DNA from: Streptomyces huasconensis
Lineage (GTDB): Bacteria; Actinomycetota; Actinomycetes; Streptomycetales; Streptomycetaceae
Reading direction: 5' to 3'
NCBI GenBank assembly: GCA_004010275.1
Contig: RBWT01000004.1
Span: 1 to 64,000 of the forward strand
DNA length: 64,000 nt
Part shown: piece after piece, positions 29,080 to 44,422 of the stretch
How the letters are laid out: the number at the start of each line of letters is the position of its first letter
How positions within the stretch are numbered: the first letter of the stretch is position 1
Translations under genes and position numbers: made by a program
Notes under the pieces: model-generated
What the model was told of the DNA's origin: nothing
Databases searched by the model: none
The model's input: the letters and a program-made list of their open reading frames with translations, nothing else

Positions 29080-29410
29080 GCCGCGCTTCGGGGTGTCCCG
29101 CGCGCTGACCCCTGAAGATTAGCGCACCTGCGGGCCAGTCCCAAAATCGATACCGGGGCGGTCGGCGAACCAGGGGCGCATCAGCGTCCCACCAGCGGCA
29201 GACCAGGGGCTGACCAGCACGGTTCCGCCCCGGGCCTCCACAGCCACCCCCTCAGCCAACCCCCTCAGCCAATCCCCACCACCGGCCCCCCAGCCCCAGC
29301 CACAGACACAACCGACCCGCCACAAAAAAGCCGCCGACCAAGCCCCGGAAGTCCGAGACCCAGCCGACGGCAGAAAACCCACTCAGAGCGAGGCGAGGCC
29401 TCGACTCAAC
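29080..29410. other. Intergenic region upstream of tRNA-Ile
   Basis: 331 bases between the DUF3566 gene and tRNA-Ile. An open frame on the minus strand (29119-29382) has poor codon bias and no convincing start, so I do not call it. The tRNA promoter should be in the part near 29090-29130, but no strong hexamers are obvious. Confidence 0.4.
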
Positions 29411-30076
29411 TCACTCATCCTCCGCCAGCGTCAGCTCAACCCCGCCCACAAACCCCGCGGAGAGGTTGTAGATGAACGCGCCCAGCGTCGCCAGCGCCGT
29501 CGCCAGGACGACGTCGATGACCGCGATGATCGAGGTGAACGTCAGGACACGCGGCAGCGACAGGAAGGACTGCAGGTCGAAGCCGTTGGACTCGTTCGAG
29601 CCCGTCGCCTCGGAGATCGTGCCGCCCACCGTCGAGAAGACGCCCATCGCGTCCATGACCATCCACAGGACGGCGGCCGCGACGATCGTGCAGATGCCGA
29701 GCGCGATGGAGAGCAGGAAGCTGACCTTCATCACCGACCACGGGTCGACCTTGGCCACCCGCAGCCGTGCCTTCCGCGTGCGCGGAATCGTGCGGACCCC
29801 CGTCCGGGGCACACGCGCCGCGGCCGCCCCCGCCTTGGCGCCCTGCTCGTACGCCTGCGGCGGGTGGTACGGCTGCGACGTCTTGGGCTCGGGCTTCCGT
29901 TCCCCGGGCAGGGCCCCGCCCGCGGCGTCGGCGTCGGCGTCTCGGGTGTCCGTCACAGTTCCCCCCTGGGCTCCATGGGACTCCTCGGAGTCCTGTGCAT
30001 CAGTGGCGGAGCCACGGGCACCGTCCTTACCGGTAGTGCCGGCCTGCTTTGCCCCGGCACTCGTGGCTCCACTCAC
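29411..30076 (-). CDS. DUF3566 membrane protein
   Basis: 221 aa. The first about 110 residues are disordered (Gly/Ala/Asp-rich, then RTGVRTIPRTRKARLRVAKV). DPWSVMKVSFLLSIALGICT opens the DUF3566 domain with two membrane helices (to VAAAVLWMVMDAMGVF, and FTSIIAVIDVVLATALATLG). The family is encoded directly after gyrA across actinobacteria (for example Rv0007 in M. tuberculosis) and has been linked to cell-envelope and septum functions; its biochemical role is not known. 18 bases separate it from gyrA, so they are co-transcribed. Confidence 0.88.
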   Translation of the reverse strand: MSGATSAGAKQAGTTGKDGARGSATDAQDSEESHGAQGGTVTDTRDADADAAGGALPGERKPEPKTSQPYHPPQAYEQGAKAGAAAARVPRTGVRTIPRTRKARLRVAKVDPWSVMKVSFLLSIALGICTIVAAAVLWMVMDAMGVFSTVGGTISEATGSNESNGFDLQSFLSLPRVLTFTSIIAVIDVVLATALATLGAFIYNLSAGFVGGVELTLAEDE

Positions 30077-30094
30077 GATGACTCACTCCTCGCG

Positions 30095-32698
<2,604 letters not shown>

Positions 32699-32741
32699 TG
32701 CTGGTCAAAGTCCTTTCGAGGTGCGGCTTGTACGGGCCGAC

Positions 32742-34904
<2,163 letters not shown>

Positions 34905-35083
34905 TTAGCTTCCAGTCTACCGGTAGCACTGACATTGATGGGGGCTTGCCGGTACCTGAGTCCTCATGTGCCGCCCTGAACCGGACTCGGCCGACTCCCC
35001 ATATACGGAGCGGGGCTCCAGAGGGCTCACAGCGGCACTCAGCGCTTCGGGCCGTCAACCCCCAGCAACCGTCGCCGGCGGTC

Positions 35084-35647
35084 TCACCCGTAGGTGTCGC
35101 CGGGGCCCGTGCTGCCCGGTGCGCGCAAGGGGCCGAAGCGGCGCGGGGGGCCTCCGGGGCCGAGCACTTTGATGAGGCGTACGGTGCCGTGTCCCAGGTC
35201 CTCGTTCAGGCGTGCGACCAGCTGCGGCGCCATGAGGCGCAGCTGGGTCGCCCAGGCCGTCGAGTCGCACTGCACGGTGAGGACGCGCTCGTCCTCGTCA
35301 TACTTCTGCGGGACGCAGTGCTTGGCCAGGTCGTCGCCGACGATCTGCGGCCAGCGGCCCATCACGCCACCGACCGCGGCCGGCGTCTCCCAGCCGCGCT
35401 CGGTGATCAGCCTGTTGATGGCGGAGCCGAGCGGCAGCGGGTCACGGCCGTCGGCGCGCGCACCGGACCGCAGGCCGCCGCGGCGGGCCTGCTTCTTCTG
35501 CTGAGCGGCATCCCCACGCGCGCGTGCCTGCTCCTTCGCGGCACGCAGGGCGACACGGGCCAGATCGACACCGGAGGGCTCGGGCGTCTTCTGCGGCCCT
35601 GCGGCGCCCCCATTGGCAGGGCCCTTGGCGGGTTCATCGGTGCTCAT
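35084..35647 (-). CDS. dciA: DciA-like (DUF721) helicase-loading factor
   Basis: 187 aa. Disordered N-terminus (residues 1-70), then the DUF721/DciA KH-like domain ([70 protein letters not shown]). DciA loads the replicative helicase DnaB in bacteria that lack DnaC/DnaI, and in actinobacteria it lies between recF and gyrB, as here. Its start overlaps the recF stop by four bases (35644-35647), so the two are coupled. Confidence 0.88.
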   Translation of the reverse strand: MSTDEPAKGPANGGAAGPQKTPEPSGVDLARVALRAAKEQARARGDAAQQKKQARRGGLRSGARADGRDPLPLGSAINRLITERGWETPAAVGGVMGRWPQIVGDDLAKHCVPQKYDEDERVLTVQCDSTAWATQLRLMAPQLVARLNEDLGHGTVRLIKVLGPGGPPRRFGPLRAPGSTGPGDTYG

Positions 35648-36764
35648 ACGCGGTCCACCGCGCCTTCCGCCACCGCGTAGCGCGTACCGGAGAGCACCCC
35701 CGGGACGTCGTCGTCGACCGCGGCCGTCACCAGCACCTGCTCGCCCGGGGCCACCAGCTCCGCGAGCCGCTCCCTGCGGCGCGTGTCCAGCTCCGCGAAG
35801 ACGTCGTCGAGCACGAGCACCGGTTCATTGCCCTCGGCCCTGAGCAGGTCGTACGAGGCCAGGCGCAGCGCCAGGGCGTACGACCAGGACTCGCCGTGGC
35901 TCGCGTACCCCTTCGCGGGGAGCTGGCCGAGCTTGAACAGCAGGTCGTCGCGGTGCGGGCCCACCAGGGTCACGCCCCGCTCGATCTCCTGCTTGCGCGC
36001 CTCCTGGAGGGCGGCGGTCAGCTGCTCGTACAGCGCCTCACGCGTGTGGCCCTCGCCGGGCGCAGACGGTTTGTACTCCAGGGCGACCGGGCCGCCGCCG
36101 GGCGCCAGCTGTTCGTACGCCTTGTCCGTCAGCGGCTGGAGCGCCGAGATCAGGTCGAGCCGCTGCGCCAGCAGCTCCGCACCCGCGCGCGCGAGGTGCT
36201 GGTCCCAGACGTCGAGCGTGGACAGGTCCATGGCGCGCCCGCCGTGGCGGCGGGCGAGAGCGGCCGACTTCAGCAGGGTGTTGCGCTGTTTGAGCACGCG
36301 GTCGTAGTCGGACCGGACGCCGGCCATGCGCGGCGAACGCGCGGTGATCAGCTCGTCGAGGAAGCGCCGCCGCTCACCGGGGTCGCCCTTGATCAGCGCG
36401 AGGTCCTCGGGCGCGAACAGCACCGTACGGACGATTCCCAGCACGTCCCGCGGCCTGACCTGCGAGGAACGGTTGATGCGGGCGCGGTTGGCCTTGCCCG
36501 GGTTGAGTTCCAGCTCGATCAGCTGCTGGCGCTCGCCCTGGCGGACGTTGGCCCGGATGACGGCCCGCTCGGCGCCCATACGGACCAGGGGGGCGTCCGA
36601 GGAGACCCGGTGGCTGCCGAGCGTGGCGAGATAGCCGACGGCTTCGACGAGGTTGGTCTTGCCCTGGCCGTTGGGCCCCACGAAAGCGGTGACGCCCGGA
36701 TGAGAGGGACCTCGACCCGGGCGTACGAGCGGAAGTCGGCCAGCGAGAGATGCGTGACGTGCAT
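35644..36764 (-). CDS. recF: DNA repair protein RecF, frameshifted as read
   Basis: SMC-like ATPase that loads RecA at gaps. ATG at 36764 gives [20 protein letters not shown]; the frame then breaks near 36700-36703, and the next frame carries [19 protein letters not shown] (Walker A), the signature region and [16 protein letters not shown] (Walker B / D-loop). 1,121 bases is one short of a 373-aa reading frame; one base added between CTC and ATCCGGGCGTC restores the usual [14 protein letters not shown]. All downstream sequence is intact, so I suspect a missing base in the assembly. Confidence 0.9.
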
Positions 36765-36844
36765 GGTGTGCGCCGACCTCCCCCGGCCTACTTCACGTGC
36801 TTGAGGCCTGTGCGCGACCGCCGTGGTCATGCACAGGCTGTGGA

Positions 36845-37728
36845 TCAGTGCTCGCTCTTGGACTCGACCGCGTGGCCGCCGAACTGGTTGCGCAGCGCGG
36901 CGATCATCTTCATCTGCGGGGAGTCGTCCTGACGCGAGGCGAACCGCGCGAAGAGCGAGGCCGTGATCGCCGGGAGCGGCACGGCGTTGTCGATGGCCGC
37001 CTCGACGGTCCAGCGGCCCTCTCCGGAGTCCTGCGCGAAGCCGCGCAGCTTCTCCAGGTGCTCGTCGTCGTCCAGGGCGTTGACCGCGAGGTCGAGCAGC
37101 CAGGAACGGATGACCGTGCCCTCCTGCCAGGAGCGGAAGACCTCTCGGACGTCGGTGACCGAGTCGACCTTCTCCAGCAGCTCCCAGCCCTCGGCGTAGG
37201 CCTGCATCATGGCGTACTCGATGCCGTTGTGGACCATCTTCGCGAAGTGGCCGGCGCCGACCTTGCCCGCGTGCACGGAGCCGAAGTCACCCTCGGGCTT
37301 GAGGGCGTCGAAGATCGGCTGCACCTTGGCGACGTCGTCCTTGTCGCCGCCGTACATCAGGGCGTAGCCGTTCTGGAGGCCCCAGACGCCGCCGGAGACG
37401 CCGCAGTCGACGAAGCCGATGCCCTTGGCCTTCAGCTCCTCGGCGTGCTTCTCGTCGTCCGTCCAGCGAGAGTTGCCGCCGTCCACGACGACGTCGCCGG
37501 GCTGCAGCAGCTCGGACAGCTCGTCGATGGTGGACTGGGTCGCGGCCCGGCCGGGACCATCACCCAGACCACGCGCGGGCCCTTCAACTTGCCCACAAGC
37601 TCTTCGAGGCTGGGGACGTCCGCGAGATCCGGGTTGCGGTCGTATCCGATGACGGTGTGACCTGCGCGGCGGATGCGCTCGCGCATGTTGCCGCCCATCT
37701 TGCCGAGGCCGACGAGACCGAGCTCCAT
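36845..37728 (-). CDS. gnd: 6-phosphogluconate dehydrogenase (decarboxylating), frameshifted as read
   Basis: NADP(H)-linked pentose-phosphate enzyme of the short (about 300 aa) GndA/YqeC type. ATG at 37728 follows AAGGAACC. MELGLVGLGKMGGNMRERI is the dinucleotide-binding start; VVWVMVPAG is followed by a frame change near 37546-37553; the other frame continues DGGNSRWTDDEKHAEELKA, GFVDCGVSGGVWGL and HAGKVGAGHFAKMVHNGIEY (catalytic Lys and substrate residues). One added base in GGCCGGGCCG restores a 294-aa protein. Placed between recF and dnaN as in Streptomyces. Confidence 0.9.
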
Positions 37729-37817
37729 CAGAGGTTCCTTCACTAGCGAGGTGGCGTTACGGCACTTTCGTACCTGCGTCCGAGCCTACGCCCGGACGCA
37801 CGCACACACCTGTGGGC

Positions 37818-38946
37818 TCAGCCGCTCAGACGTACAGGCATGATCAGGTACTTGTAGGCCTCGTCCGCCTCGGCGTCCATGGCCGGCCTGCCGCTCAGCA
37901 GGGCGGGCTTCGTCGAGGTCGTGAAGGAGAGCTGGGCGACCGGCGAGTCGATCGCGCTCAGGCCGTCCAGCAGGAACGTCGGGTTGAAGGCGATGGAGAT
38001 GTCGTCGCCCTCCAGCTGGGCGTCGACCCTTTCCACAGCCTGTGCGTCGTCGCTGGAACCTGCCTCCAGGATGAGCACGCCCTGCTCGAAGCTGAGCCGC
38101 ACCGGGGTGTTCCGCTCGGCCACCAGGGCCACACGCTTGACGGCCTCCACGAAGGGGGCGGTCTCGATCACGGCGACGGAGTTGAACTCGGTCGGGAACA
38201 GCGTGCGGTACTTCGGCAGGTCGCCTTCGAGGAGACGCGTGGTCGTCCGCCGGCCCGCGCCCTCGAAGCCGATGAGGCCTTCGCCCGCACCCGAGCCGGA
38301 CAGGGCCAGGGTGACCGTGTCGCCGCTCGTGAGCGCCTTGGCGGTGTCCAGGAGCGTCTTGGCGGGCACCAGGCGACCGCGACGCGTCCGGGTTCTCCGG
38401 CTTCCACAGGAACTCGCGGACCGCGAAGCGGTAGCGGTCGGTCGAGGCCAGGGTGACCGTGTCGCCCTCGATCTCGATGCGTACGCCGGTCAGCACGGGC
38501 AGCGTGTCGTCGCGGCCCGCGGCGATGGCCACCTGGGAGGCGGCGGAGGCGAAGACCTCACCGGGGACGGTGCCCGTGGCGGTCGGCATCTGCGGCAGCG
38601 CGGGGTACTCCTCCACAGGAAGGGTGTGGAGTGTGAATCGCGAGGAGCCGCAGACCACCGTCGCCCGTACACCGTCTGTGGAAATCTCCACCGGGCGGTT
38701 GGGGAGCGCGCGGCAGATGTCCGCGAGCAGTCGGCCCGACACGAGAACCGTGCCTTCCTCGTCCACCTCCGCGTCCACCGAGACGCGCGCCGAGACCTCG
38801 TAGTCGAAGCTCGACAGGCTCAGTGCGCCTTCCTCGGCCTTCAGCAGCAGGCCCGCGAGGACGGGCGCAGGCGGCCGGGCCGGGAGGCTGCGCGCCGCCC
38901 AGGCCACCGCCTCCGCGAGTACGTCGCGTTCAACCCGGATCTTCAC
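37818..38946 (-). CDS. dnaN: DNA polymerase III sliding clamp (beta), frameshifted as read
   Basis: GTG at 38946 with AGGAGG eight bases upstream gives KIRVERDVLAEAVAWAARSL. The three-fold clamp repeats are readable up to FLWKPENPDAS, then the frame shifts near 38365-38385 and continues as PAKTLLDTAKALTSGDTVTL to the C-terminal KYLIMPVRLSG, the usual clamp end. 1,129 bases is two short of 376 aa plus stop. Two single-base losses in CGTCGCGGTCGCCTGG would restore ASAVALVPAK. Because dnaN is essential, an assembly error is more likely than a mutation. Confidence 0.92.
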
Positions 38947-39929
38947 CGTAAGCCGCCCTCCTGCTGTTGCTGGCTGCTCTCGCCCGCTGGGCCTGTGGCC
39001 CTCGTCGTCTGACTCGGTGTCTCTCAGCCATGCCGTGGGAAGGACACCGGGGTCCAGTCTGACGCACGGCACTGACAGTCGGTGCCCGTCGGGGTCAAGT
39101 CGTGGCGAGCGGCCCCGGAGCCTCGGAGCGCGAGTTGTGCACAGGCCCCACTTCGAAACGAATTCCCCGGACTCTCTAGTTGGGAGTAGTAGTAGGGGCT
39201 GTGGAAACCGTGGATAACCGCGAAAGCGCTGGTCAGCCCCGGTTTTTTATCCACTGCGCCTGTGGGCGGCACCCGTGGACAACCGGGGGTTTCTGTGGAC
39301 GGGGGAAAGTTCTGCACACCCGATGCACAGGCAGAGGCCACTTCTCCCCAGCGCTGTCCCCAGCTTTACCCACCTTCCCCACAGGCCAACCACGCACCTT
39401 GGTGTGACGCCTTTCACTCGACCCGGTGAGGGGGCGCGTCGCGTTGCCGAACAGTGGACGGCCGTGTGGAGAAGCCACGGAAAGCTGGGGACAACCGGCC
39501 CCAGCCTGTGGGCCGACGGTGGACAACGTCATGCACACCCTGTGGAAGAAAATTTCATCCACAGCCTGTGGAGAGTCTTCGTCCACGAATCCACAACCTG
39601 TTGACCTGGCCTGATGATCCCTCAGCAGCGTCCCCTGTGGACAGCGTCTGGACAACTTTCCAGTCCCCAGGGTGTGGAAGCGAAAAAGTTCGCACATCTG
39701 TGGAGAACCCCCGTCTGACCAGCGGAAATCGAACACCGAAGGCCGGTCGTACGAAGATCCCGTGCGGTCGCGACGGCCTCCACGCGTGCTCCGAGGGCGG
39801 AAAACGGGCTCCAGGGCCGCCCCGGAGACAGCGGCGAAGGCCTCGGAAACGGGCTCACGCGCGCGTGGCGACGAAAGGGCGCCCCGGGAGTCGTCCCGGG
39901 GCGCCCTCAGCGACGTGTCTGGGCAGCCG
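38947..39929. other. Chromosomal origin of replication (oriC)
   Basis: The dnaN-dnaA intergenic region, the known oriC location in Streptomyces. DnaA-box-like 9-mers (consensus TTGTCCACA) cluster between 39135 and 39707. Examples are TTGTGCACA (39135), CGTGGATAA (39209), TTATCCACT (39247), CGTGGACAA (39274), GGTGGACAA (39518), TCATCCACA (39555), TGTGGACAG (39636), TCTGGACAA (39647) and TGTGGAGAA (39699), in both orientations, as in the multi-box Streptomyces origin. The part 38950-39130 has none. A terminator for dnaA is at 39877-39906. Confidence 0.92.
39877..39906 (-). terminator. Terminator of dnaA
   Basis: Perfect 13-bp stem GGGCGCCCCGGGA with its complement (39877-39889, 39894-39906) and a four-base loop, 23 bases after the dnaA stop codon. 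Confidence 0.8.
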
Positions 39930-41852
39930 TCAGCCGTTCTTGATGCGGTTGGTGAGTTCGGTGACCTGGTTGTAGATGGAGCGCCGCTCGGCCATCAGCG
40001 CACGGATCTTGCGGTCCGCGTGCATGACGGTCGTGTGGTCGCGGCCGCCGAACTGGGCCCCGATCTTCGGCAAGGAGAGATCGGTCAGCTCGCGGCAGAG
40101 ATACATGGCGATCTGGCGGGCCGTCACCAGGACGCGGCTGCGCGACGATCCGCAGAGGTCGTCCACGGTCAGCCCGAAATAGTCGGCGGTCGCGGCCATG
40201 ATGGCCGGCGCCGTGATCTCCGGCGCCGCGTCCTCACCGCCCGGGATCAGGTCCTTGAGGACGATCTCGGTCAGCCCGAGGTCGACGGGCTGCCGGTTCA
40301 GCGACGCGAACGCCGTGACGCGGATCAGCGCGCCCTCCAGCTCACGGATGTTCCGCGAGATCCGCGACGCGATGAACTCGAGCACCTCCGGAGGAGCGTT
40401 GAGCTGCTCCTGCACCGCCTTCTTACGGAGGATCGCGATACGCGTCTCCAGCTCGGGCGGCTGGACGTCGGTGATCAGCCCCCACTCGAAGCGGTTGCGC
40501 AGCCGGTCTTCAAGGGTGACCAGCTGCTTGGGCGGCCGGTCGCTGGAGAGCACGATCTGCTTGTTCGCGTTGTGGAGCGTATTGAAGGTGTGGAAGAACT
40601 CCTCCTGCGTCGACTCCTTGTCCGCGAGGAACTGGATGTCGTCGACCAGCAGGATGTCCATCTCGCGGTACCGCTTGCGGAAGCTGTCGCCCTTGCCGTC
40701 GCGGATGGAGTTGATGAACTCGTTGGTGAACTCCTCGGAGCTCACATACCGCACGCGTGTGCCGGGATAGAGGCTGCGGGCGTAGTGCCCGATCGCGTGC
40801 AGAAGATGCGTTTTGCCAAGCCCCGACTCCCCATAGATGAACAGGGGGTTGTACGCCTTCGCCGGCGCCTCGGCGACGGCGACCGCGGCCGCGTGCGCGA
40901 ACCGGTTGGACGCGCCGATGACGAAGGTGTCGAAGAGGTACTTGGGGTTCAGCCGCGCGGTCGGCTCGCCGGGGCCCGTCGCGGGCGCCGGCTGCGCGGC
41001 CAGCGGTCCGGGAGCGCCGCTCGACGAGGTGGGGCCGACGGGCCCTCCCCGGTGCACGCCGTGGCCACCGTGACCGGCATTGCCGCGGTGATCACGGGGG
41101 TCTCGGGGGTCACGGTGATCACGAGGATCGCGGTGGTCGCGGTGATCACCGGACGAGTCCTGCATGTCATGACGCTCGCGCCGGTCCTGCGGCTCGGAAC
41201 GCTGCTGCTCGTACGGCGAGCGGTCCTGCGGCGGCTGCGAACGGTAGTCGTGCTGCGGCTGCTGGACCGGGCCGGCGTACGGATCACGGTCGGGGAAGCC
41301 GAGCCGCGGCTGCTGCCAGCCGTAGTCGTCCTGCGGCTGCGGCCAGGCGCCGGGGCCCGGCCGCTGGTAGTCCGGGTAGGCCGGGCGGGCGGTCGGCATC
41401 TGGTCGGACCGGGAGCCCGACTGGTGCTCGTCCGAGGGGCGGCGCCCGTAGTTCTCGTACGACTCGCGTCCCTGACCGGAGGCCGAGGGCAGCTCCGGTT
41501 CTTCGTAGCGCTGCTGGTGGGACTGCTGGTGCTGCTGGTGCTGGATCGGCGGTGCCGGCGGGCCCGCGGGCTCACCGACGGAGTCGTCGACGGTGATCGC
41601 GATGCGGATCGGACGGCCGCACTCACGGCTCAGGGTCTCGCTGACCACGGGGGCCAGGCGGCCTTCGAGTACGCCCTTCGCGAATTCGTTCGGCACGGCG
41701 AGGAGCGCGGTGTCGGCGACGAGCGCCAGGGGCTGGCAGCTCCGGAGCCACCGCTCGTCCTTCGCCTCGACGCCCTGCCCTCGCCCCTCGCCCAGCAGGT
41801 GCTCCAGAACGCGTGGCCACACTGCGGCAAGATCGGCAGGTACGTCAGCCAC
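39930..41852 (-). CDS. dnaA: Chromosomal replication initiator DnaA
   Basis: 640 aa from GTG at 41852, agreeing with Streptomyces DnaA ([20 protein letters not shown]). Domain I about 1-90; a very long Pro/Arg/Gln-rich domain II with DHRD/PRDHR repeats near residues 225-265; AAA+ domain III with Walker [11 protein letters not shown] (about 341) and Walker [10 protein letters not shown] (about 397); domain IV helix-turn-helix [15 protein letters not shown]. Binds DnaA boxes in oriC and opens the duplex. A consensus DnaA box at 41980-41988 upstream suggests autoregulation. Confidence 0.97.
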   Translation of the reverse strand: MADVPADLAAVWPRVLEHLLGEGRGQGVEAKDERWLRSCQPLALVADTALLAVPNEFAKGVLEGRLAPVVSETLSRECGRPIRIAITVDDSVGEPAGPPAPPIQHQQHQQSHQQRYEEPELPSASGQGRESYENYGRRPSDEHQSGSRSDQMPTARPAYPDYQRPGPGAWPQPQDDYGWQQPRLGFPDRDPYAGPVQQPQHDYRSQPPQDRSPYEQQRSEPQDRRERHDMQDSSGDHRDHRDPRDHRDPRDPRDHRGNAGHGGHGVHRGGPVGPTSSSGAPGPLAAQPAPATGPGEPTARLNPKYLFDTFVIGASNRFAHAAAVAVAEAPAKAYNPLFIYGESGLGKTHLLHAIGHYARSLYPGTRVRYVSSEEFTNEFINSIRDGKGDSFRKRYREMDILLVDDIQFLADKESTQEEFFHTFNTLHNANKQIVLSSDRPPKQLVTLEDRLRNRFEWGLITDVQPPELETRIAILRKKAVQEQLNAPPEVLEFIASRISRNIRELEGALIRVTAFASLNRQPVDLGLTEIVLKDLIPGGEDAAPEITAPAIMAATADYFGLTVDDLCGSSRSRVLVTARQIAMYLCRELTDLSLPKIGAQFGGRDHTTVMHADRKIRALMAERRSIYNQVTELTNRIKNG

Positions 41853-42219
41853 AGGGCACGCTTTCTCACGGGGTCCCACGAAGGTGTGGTTCTTGGGACG
41901 GAAATCGGGATGGGGAGGGGGAAGGGAACGAATCGGAGTTCAGCCAAGGTAGTCAGGGCGACGGCTGCGGTTCAAGTTGTTGTCCACAGGCTGTGCACAG
42001 TGTCCCCTCCCAACGGTCGGTTTGACCGGATGGCGTAGCCCCGCGTACCGTGACCAGGTCGAGTTGTCGATGGCTGCTGCCGCCTGCCTCCGATGGGCAA
42101 AGATCACGATCTGTGATTGTGAAGCGGTGCACTCGGTGCGTATTCGCGAGCTTCTCGTGGGCGCACGGTGACAGCCAGGCGATGTCCCGCCACCACACAA
42201 TCATTTCTGGAGCCCCCGA
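41853..42219. promoter_or_regulatory. dnaA-rpmH divergent promoter region with DnaA box
   Basis: 367 bases. TTGTCCACA, a perfect consensus DnaA box, lies at 41980-41988 about 128 bases before the dnaA start. Divergent promoters for dnaA and the rpmH unit must lie here; the AT-richer CGATCTGTGATTGTGAAGC near 42110 is a likely part of the rpmH promoter. Confidence 0.7.
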
Positions 42220-42357
42220 GTGAGCAAGCGCACCTTCCAGCCGAACAACCGTCGTCGCGCCAAGACCCACGGCTTCCGCCTGCGGATGCGCACCCGTGCC
42301 GGCCGCGCGATTCTCGCGAACCGTCGTGGCAAGGGTCGCGCCAGCCTGTCCGCCTGA
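42220..42357 (+). CDS. rpmH: 50S ribosomal protein L34
   Basis: 45 aa, GTG start: [20 protein letters not shown] followed by [24 protein letters not shown]. This is the full L34 signature (KRTFQPN, HGFRxRM, R-rich). It is the first gene of the rpmH-rnpA-yidD-yidC-khpB-rsmG unit divergent from dnaA. GGAG lies about nine bases before the GTG. Confidence 0.97.
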   Translation: MSKRTFQPNNRRRAKTHGFRLRMRTRAGRAILANRRGKGRASLSA

Positions 42358-42378
42358 TCTCAGTCAGGTCATGACGTC

Positions 42379-42750
42379 GTGCTGCCTACCGAGCATCGGC
42401 TGAGGCGGCGCGAAGACTTCGCGACCGCGGTACGCCGAGGACGCCGGGCCGGACGCCCGCTCCTCGTCGTCCATCTACGTAGCGGTGCAACGGACCCGCA
42501 CGTGCCTGGGGAGAGCCTTCCCCCGACACGTGCGGGTTTCGTCGTCAGCAAGGCCGTGGGCGGAGCTGTCGTACGCAACGCGGTGAAGCGCAGACTCCGC
42601 CACCTCATGCGCGACCGGCTGGCCGCCGTGCCCCCCGGTAGCCTGGTAGTCGTACGAGCGCTGCCCGGTGCGGGTGACGCCGACCATGCACAGCTGGCCC
42701 GAGACCTGGACGCCGCCTTGCAGCGGTTGCTGGGAGGGGGCGCGCGATGA
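42379..42750 (+). CDS. rnpA: Ribonuclease P protein component
   Basis: 123 aa, GTG start 21 bases after rpmH. Typical start [20 protein letters not shown] and the RNR motif [15 protein letters not shown] that contacts the RNA subunit in tRNA 5' processing. There is an insertion ([15 protein letters not shown]) in the central loop, as in other Streptomyces. Overlaps yidD by four bases (ATGA). Confidence 0.96.
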   Translation: MLPTEHRLRRREDFATAVRRGRRAGRPLLVVHLRSGATDPHVPGESLPPTRAGFVVSKAVGGAVVRNAVKRRLRHLMRDRLAAVPPGSLVVVRALPGAGDADHAQLARDLDAALQRLLGGGAR

Positions 42751-43103
42751 AGTACCCGCTGCTGGCCCTGATCAAGCTGTACCAGTGGACGATCAGCCCA
42801 CTGCTGGGCCCGGTGTGCAAGTACTACCCGTCGTGTTCCCGCTACGGCTACCTGGCCATCGACCGCCACGGAGCGATCAAGGGAACGGCGCTCACTGCCT
42901 GGCGCGTCCTGCGGTGCAATCCGTGGTCGCCCGGTGGCGTCGACCATGTTCCGCCGCGCAAGCGACCGCGGTGGCACGAGATGCTGCGCGCTGCCTGGCG
43001 CGAACGCAAGGGCGGGCCCTCCGCCGCGGGCGGGCCGACCGGGGCTCTCCCCCCGAGCACGGCCGCCGAGACCGAGACCCCGTCCCATGCTCAAGGAGCT
43101 TGA
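42747..43103 (+). CDS. yidD: Membrane protein insertion efficiency factor YidD
   Basis: 118 aa. The family core is clear: [39 protein letters not shown] and [18 protein letters not shown], with the conserved cysteines. The C-terminal about 35 residues are a disordered extension. Helps YidC and Sec insert inner-membrane proteins. Coupled to rnpA upstream; yidC starts 3 bases downstream. Confidence 0.95.
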   Translation: MKYPLLALIKLYQWTISPLLGPVCKYYPSCSRYGYLAIDRHGAIKGTALTAWRVLRCNPWSPGGVDHVPPRKRPRWHEMLRAAWRERKGGPSAAGGPTGALPPSTAAETETPSHAQGA

Positions 43104-43106
43104 TTA

Positions 43107-44408
43107 GTGGACACGATTGCCAGTCTCTTCAGCTTTATCACGACACCAGTTTCGTGGGTCATCGTTCAGTTCCACTCGGTGTACGGGAAGCTCTTCGGCC
43201 CCGACACGGGCTGGGCCTGGGGCCTGTCCATCGTGTCCCTGGTGATCCTGATCCGTATCTGCCTGATCCCGCTCTTCGTGAAGCAGATCAAGGCCACTCG
43301 GGCCATGCAGACGCTGCAGCCCGAGATGAAGAAGATCCAGGAGCGCTACAAGAGCGACAAGCAGCGCCAGTCCGAAGAGATGATGAAGCTGTACAAGGAG
43401 TCGGGCACCAACCCGCTCTCCTCGTGCCTTCCCATCCTGGCGCAGTCGCCGTTCTTCTTCGCCCTGTACCACGTGCTCAACAGCATCGCGACGGGCAAGG
43501 AGATCGGGGTCATCGACGGCCCGCTCCTGGAGAGCGCGCGCAAGGCGCACATCTTCGGCGCCCCGCTGGCCGCGAAGTTCATGGACAGCGCCGACAAGGT
43601 CGCCTCGCTCGGTGCCACGCTGACCGACGTCCGCGTCATCACCGCCGTCATGATCATCCTGATGTCGGCCTCCCAGTTCTTCACCCAGCGCCAGCTGATG
43701 ACGAAGAACGTCGACACCACGGTGAAGACGCCGTTCATGCAGCAGCAGAAGATGCTGATGTACGTCTTCCCGATCATGTTCGCCATCTTCGGCATCAACT
43801 TCCCCGTCGGTGTCCTCGTCTACTGGCTGACCACCAACGTGTGGACCATGGGCCAGCAGATGTTCGTGATCCGCCGGAACCCGACGCCGGGCTCCAAGGC
43901 GCAGGCCGCCTTCCTGGAGCGCCTGCAGAAGCAGGTCACGCACCACAAGAAGGTGCGGGGACGTGGCAACGTGAACGTCATCAAGGCGATCGTCGCCAAG
44001 GGCCGGGACCGCAACGAGTTCGAGCGCAAGTTCATCAACGGTCTGACCAAGGCGGGCCTCGCGGCCCAGGCCGACGGCACCGTGGTGGAGAGCGAGTCCG
44101 CCGTCGCCGCGGAGACGGAGGACGGGGCCACGGCCGCCGGCGCCCCGCGGCGCCAGCAGCCCAAGCGTCAGAGCAAGGCCAAGCGCCAGTCCGCCACCGC
44201 GCAGGGCGCCGCCAAGCAGGACGGCGAAGAGGTCACCAAGACGTCGCTGGAGAAGGCTCAGGACCAGCCTGAGGACGCCGCCCCCAAGGCCAAGCCGGGC
44301 GGCAACACGACGGGCAACAAGCCCGGCTCCGGTACCCGCAGCAAAGCCAAGTCGGGACAGCAGCGCAAGGGCCAGCAGCGGCCCAAGCACCCGTCCTCCA
44401 AGAAGTAG
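43107..44408 (+). CDS. yidC: Membrane protein insertase YidC
   Basis: 433 aa, GTG start. Membrane segments include [20 protein letters not shown] (hydrophilic-groove Arg in LIRICLIPL), a cytoplasmic hairpin ([20 protein letters not shown]), [34 protein letters not shown] and [20 protein letters not shown]. The C-terminal about 130 residues are soluble, Ala/Lys-rich and end PKHPSSKK, a ribosome-contacting type of tail. Inserts membrane proteins with or without SecYEG. Confidence 0.96.
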   Translation: MDTIASLFSFITTPVSWVIVQFHSVYGKLFGPDTGWAWGLSIVSLVILIRICLIPLFVKQIKATRAMQTLQPEMKKIQERYKSDKQRQSEEMMKLYKESGTNPLSSCLPILAQSPFFFALYHVLNSIATGKEIGVIDGPLLESARKAHIFGAPLAAKFMDSADKVASLGATLTDVRVITAVMIILMSASQFFTQRQLMTKNVDTTVKTPFMQQQKMLMYVFPIMFAIFGINFPVGVLVYWLTTNVWTMGQQMFVIRRNPTPGSKAQAAFLERLQKQVTHHKKVRGRGNVNVIKAIVAKGRDRNEFERKFINGLTKAGLAAQADGTVVESESAVAAETEDGATAAGAPRRQQPKRQSKAKRQSATAQGAAKQDGEEVTKTSLEKAQDQPEDAAPKAKPGGNTTGNKPGSGTRSKAKSGQQRKGQQRPKHPSSKK

Positions 44409-44422
44409 AAGGAGTCCATCCC

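Noticed and set aside
29119-29382. 87-codon frame between DUF3566 and tRNA-Ile
   Set aside because: Trp/Gly/Val-rich low-complexity translation, no ribosome site, poor codon bias.
38165-39072. Reading the dnaN frame straight on after 38380 as a different protein
   Set aside because: The translation turns into Arg/Pro/Gly-rich nonsense while the true clamp sequence resumes in another frame.
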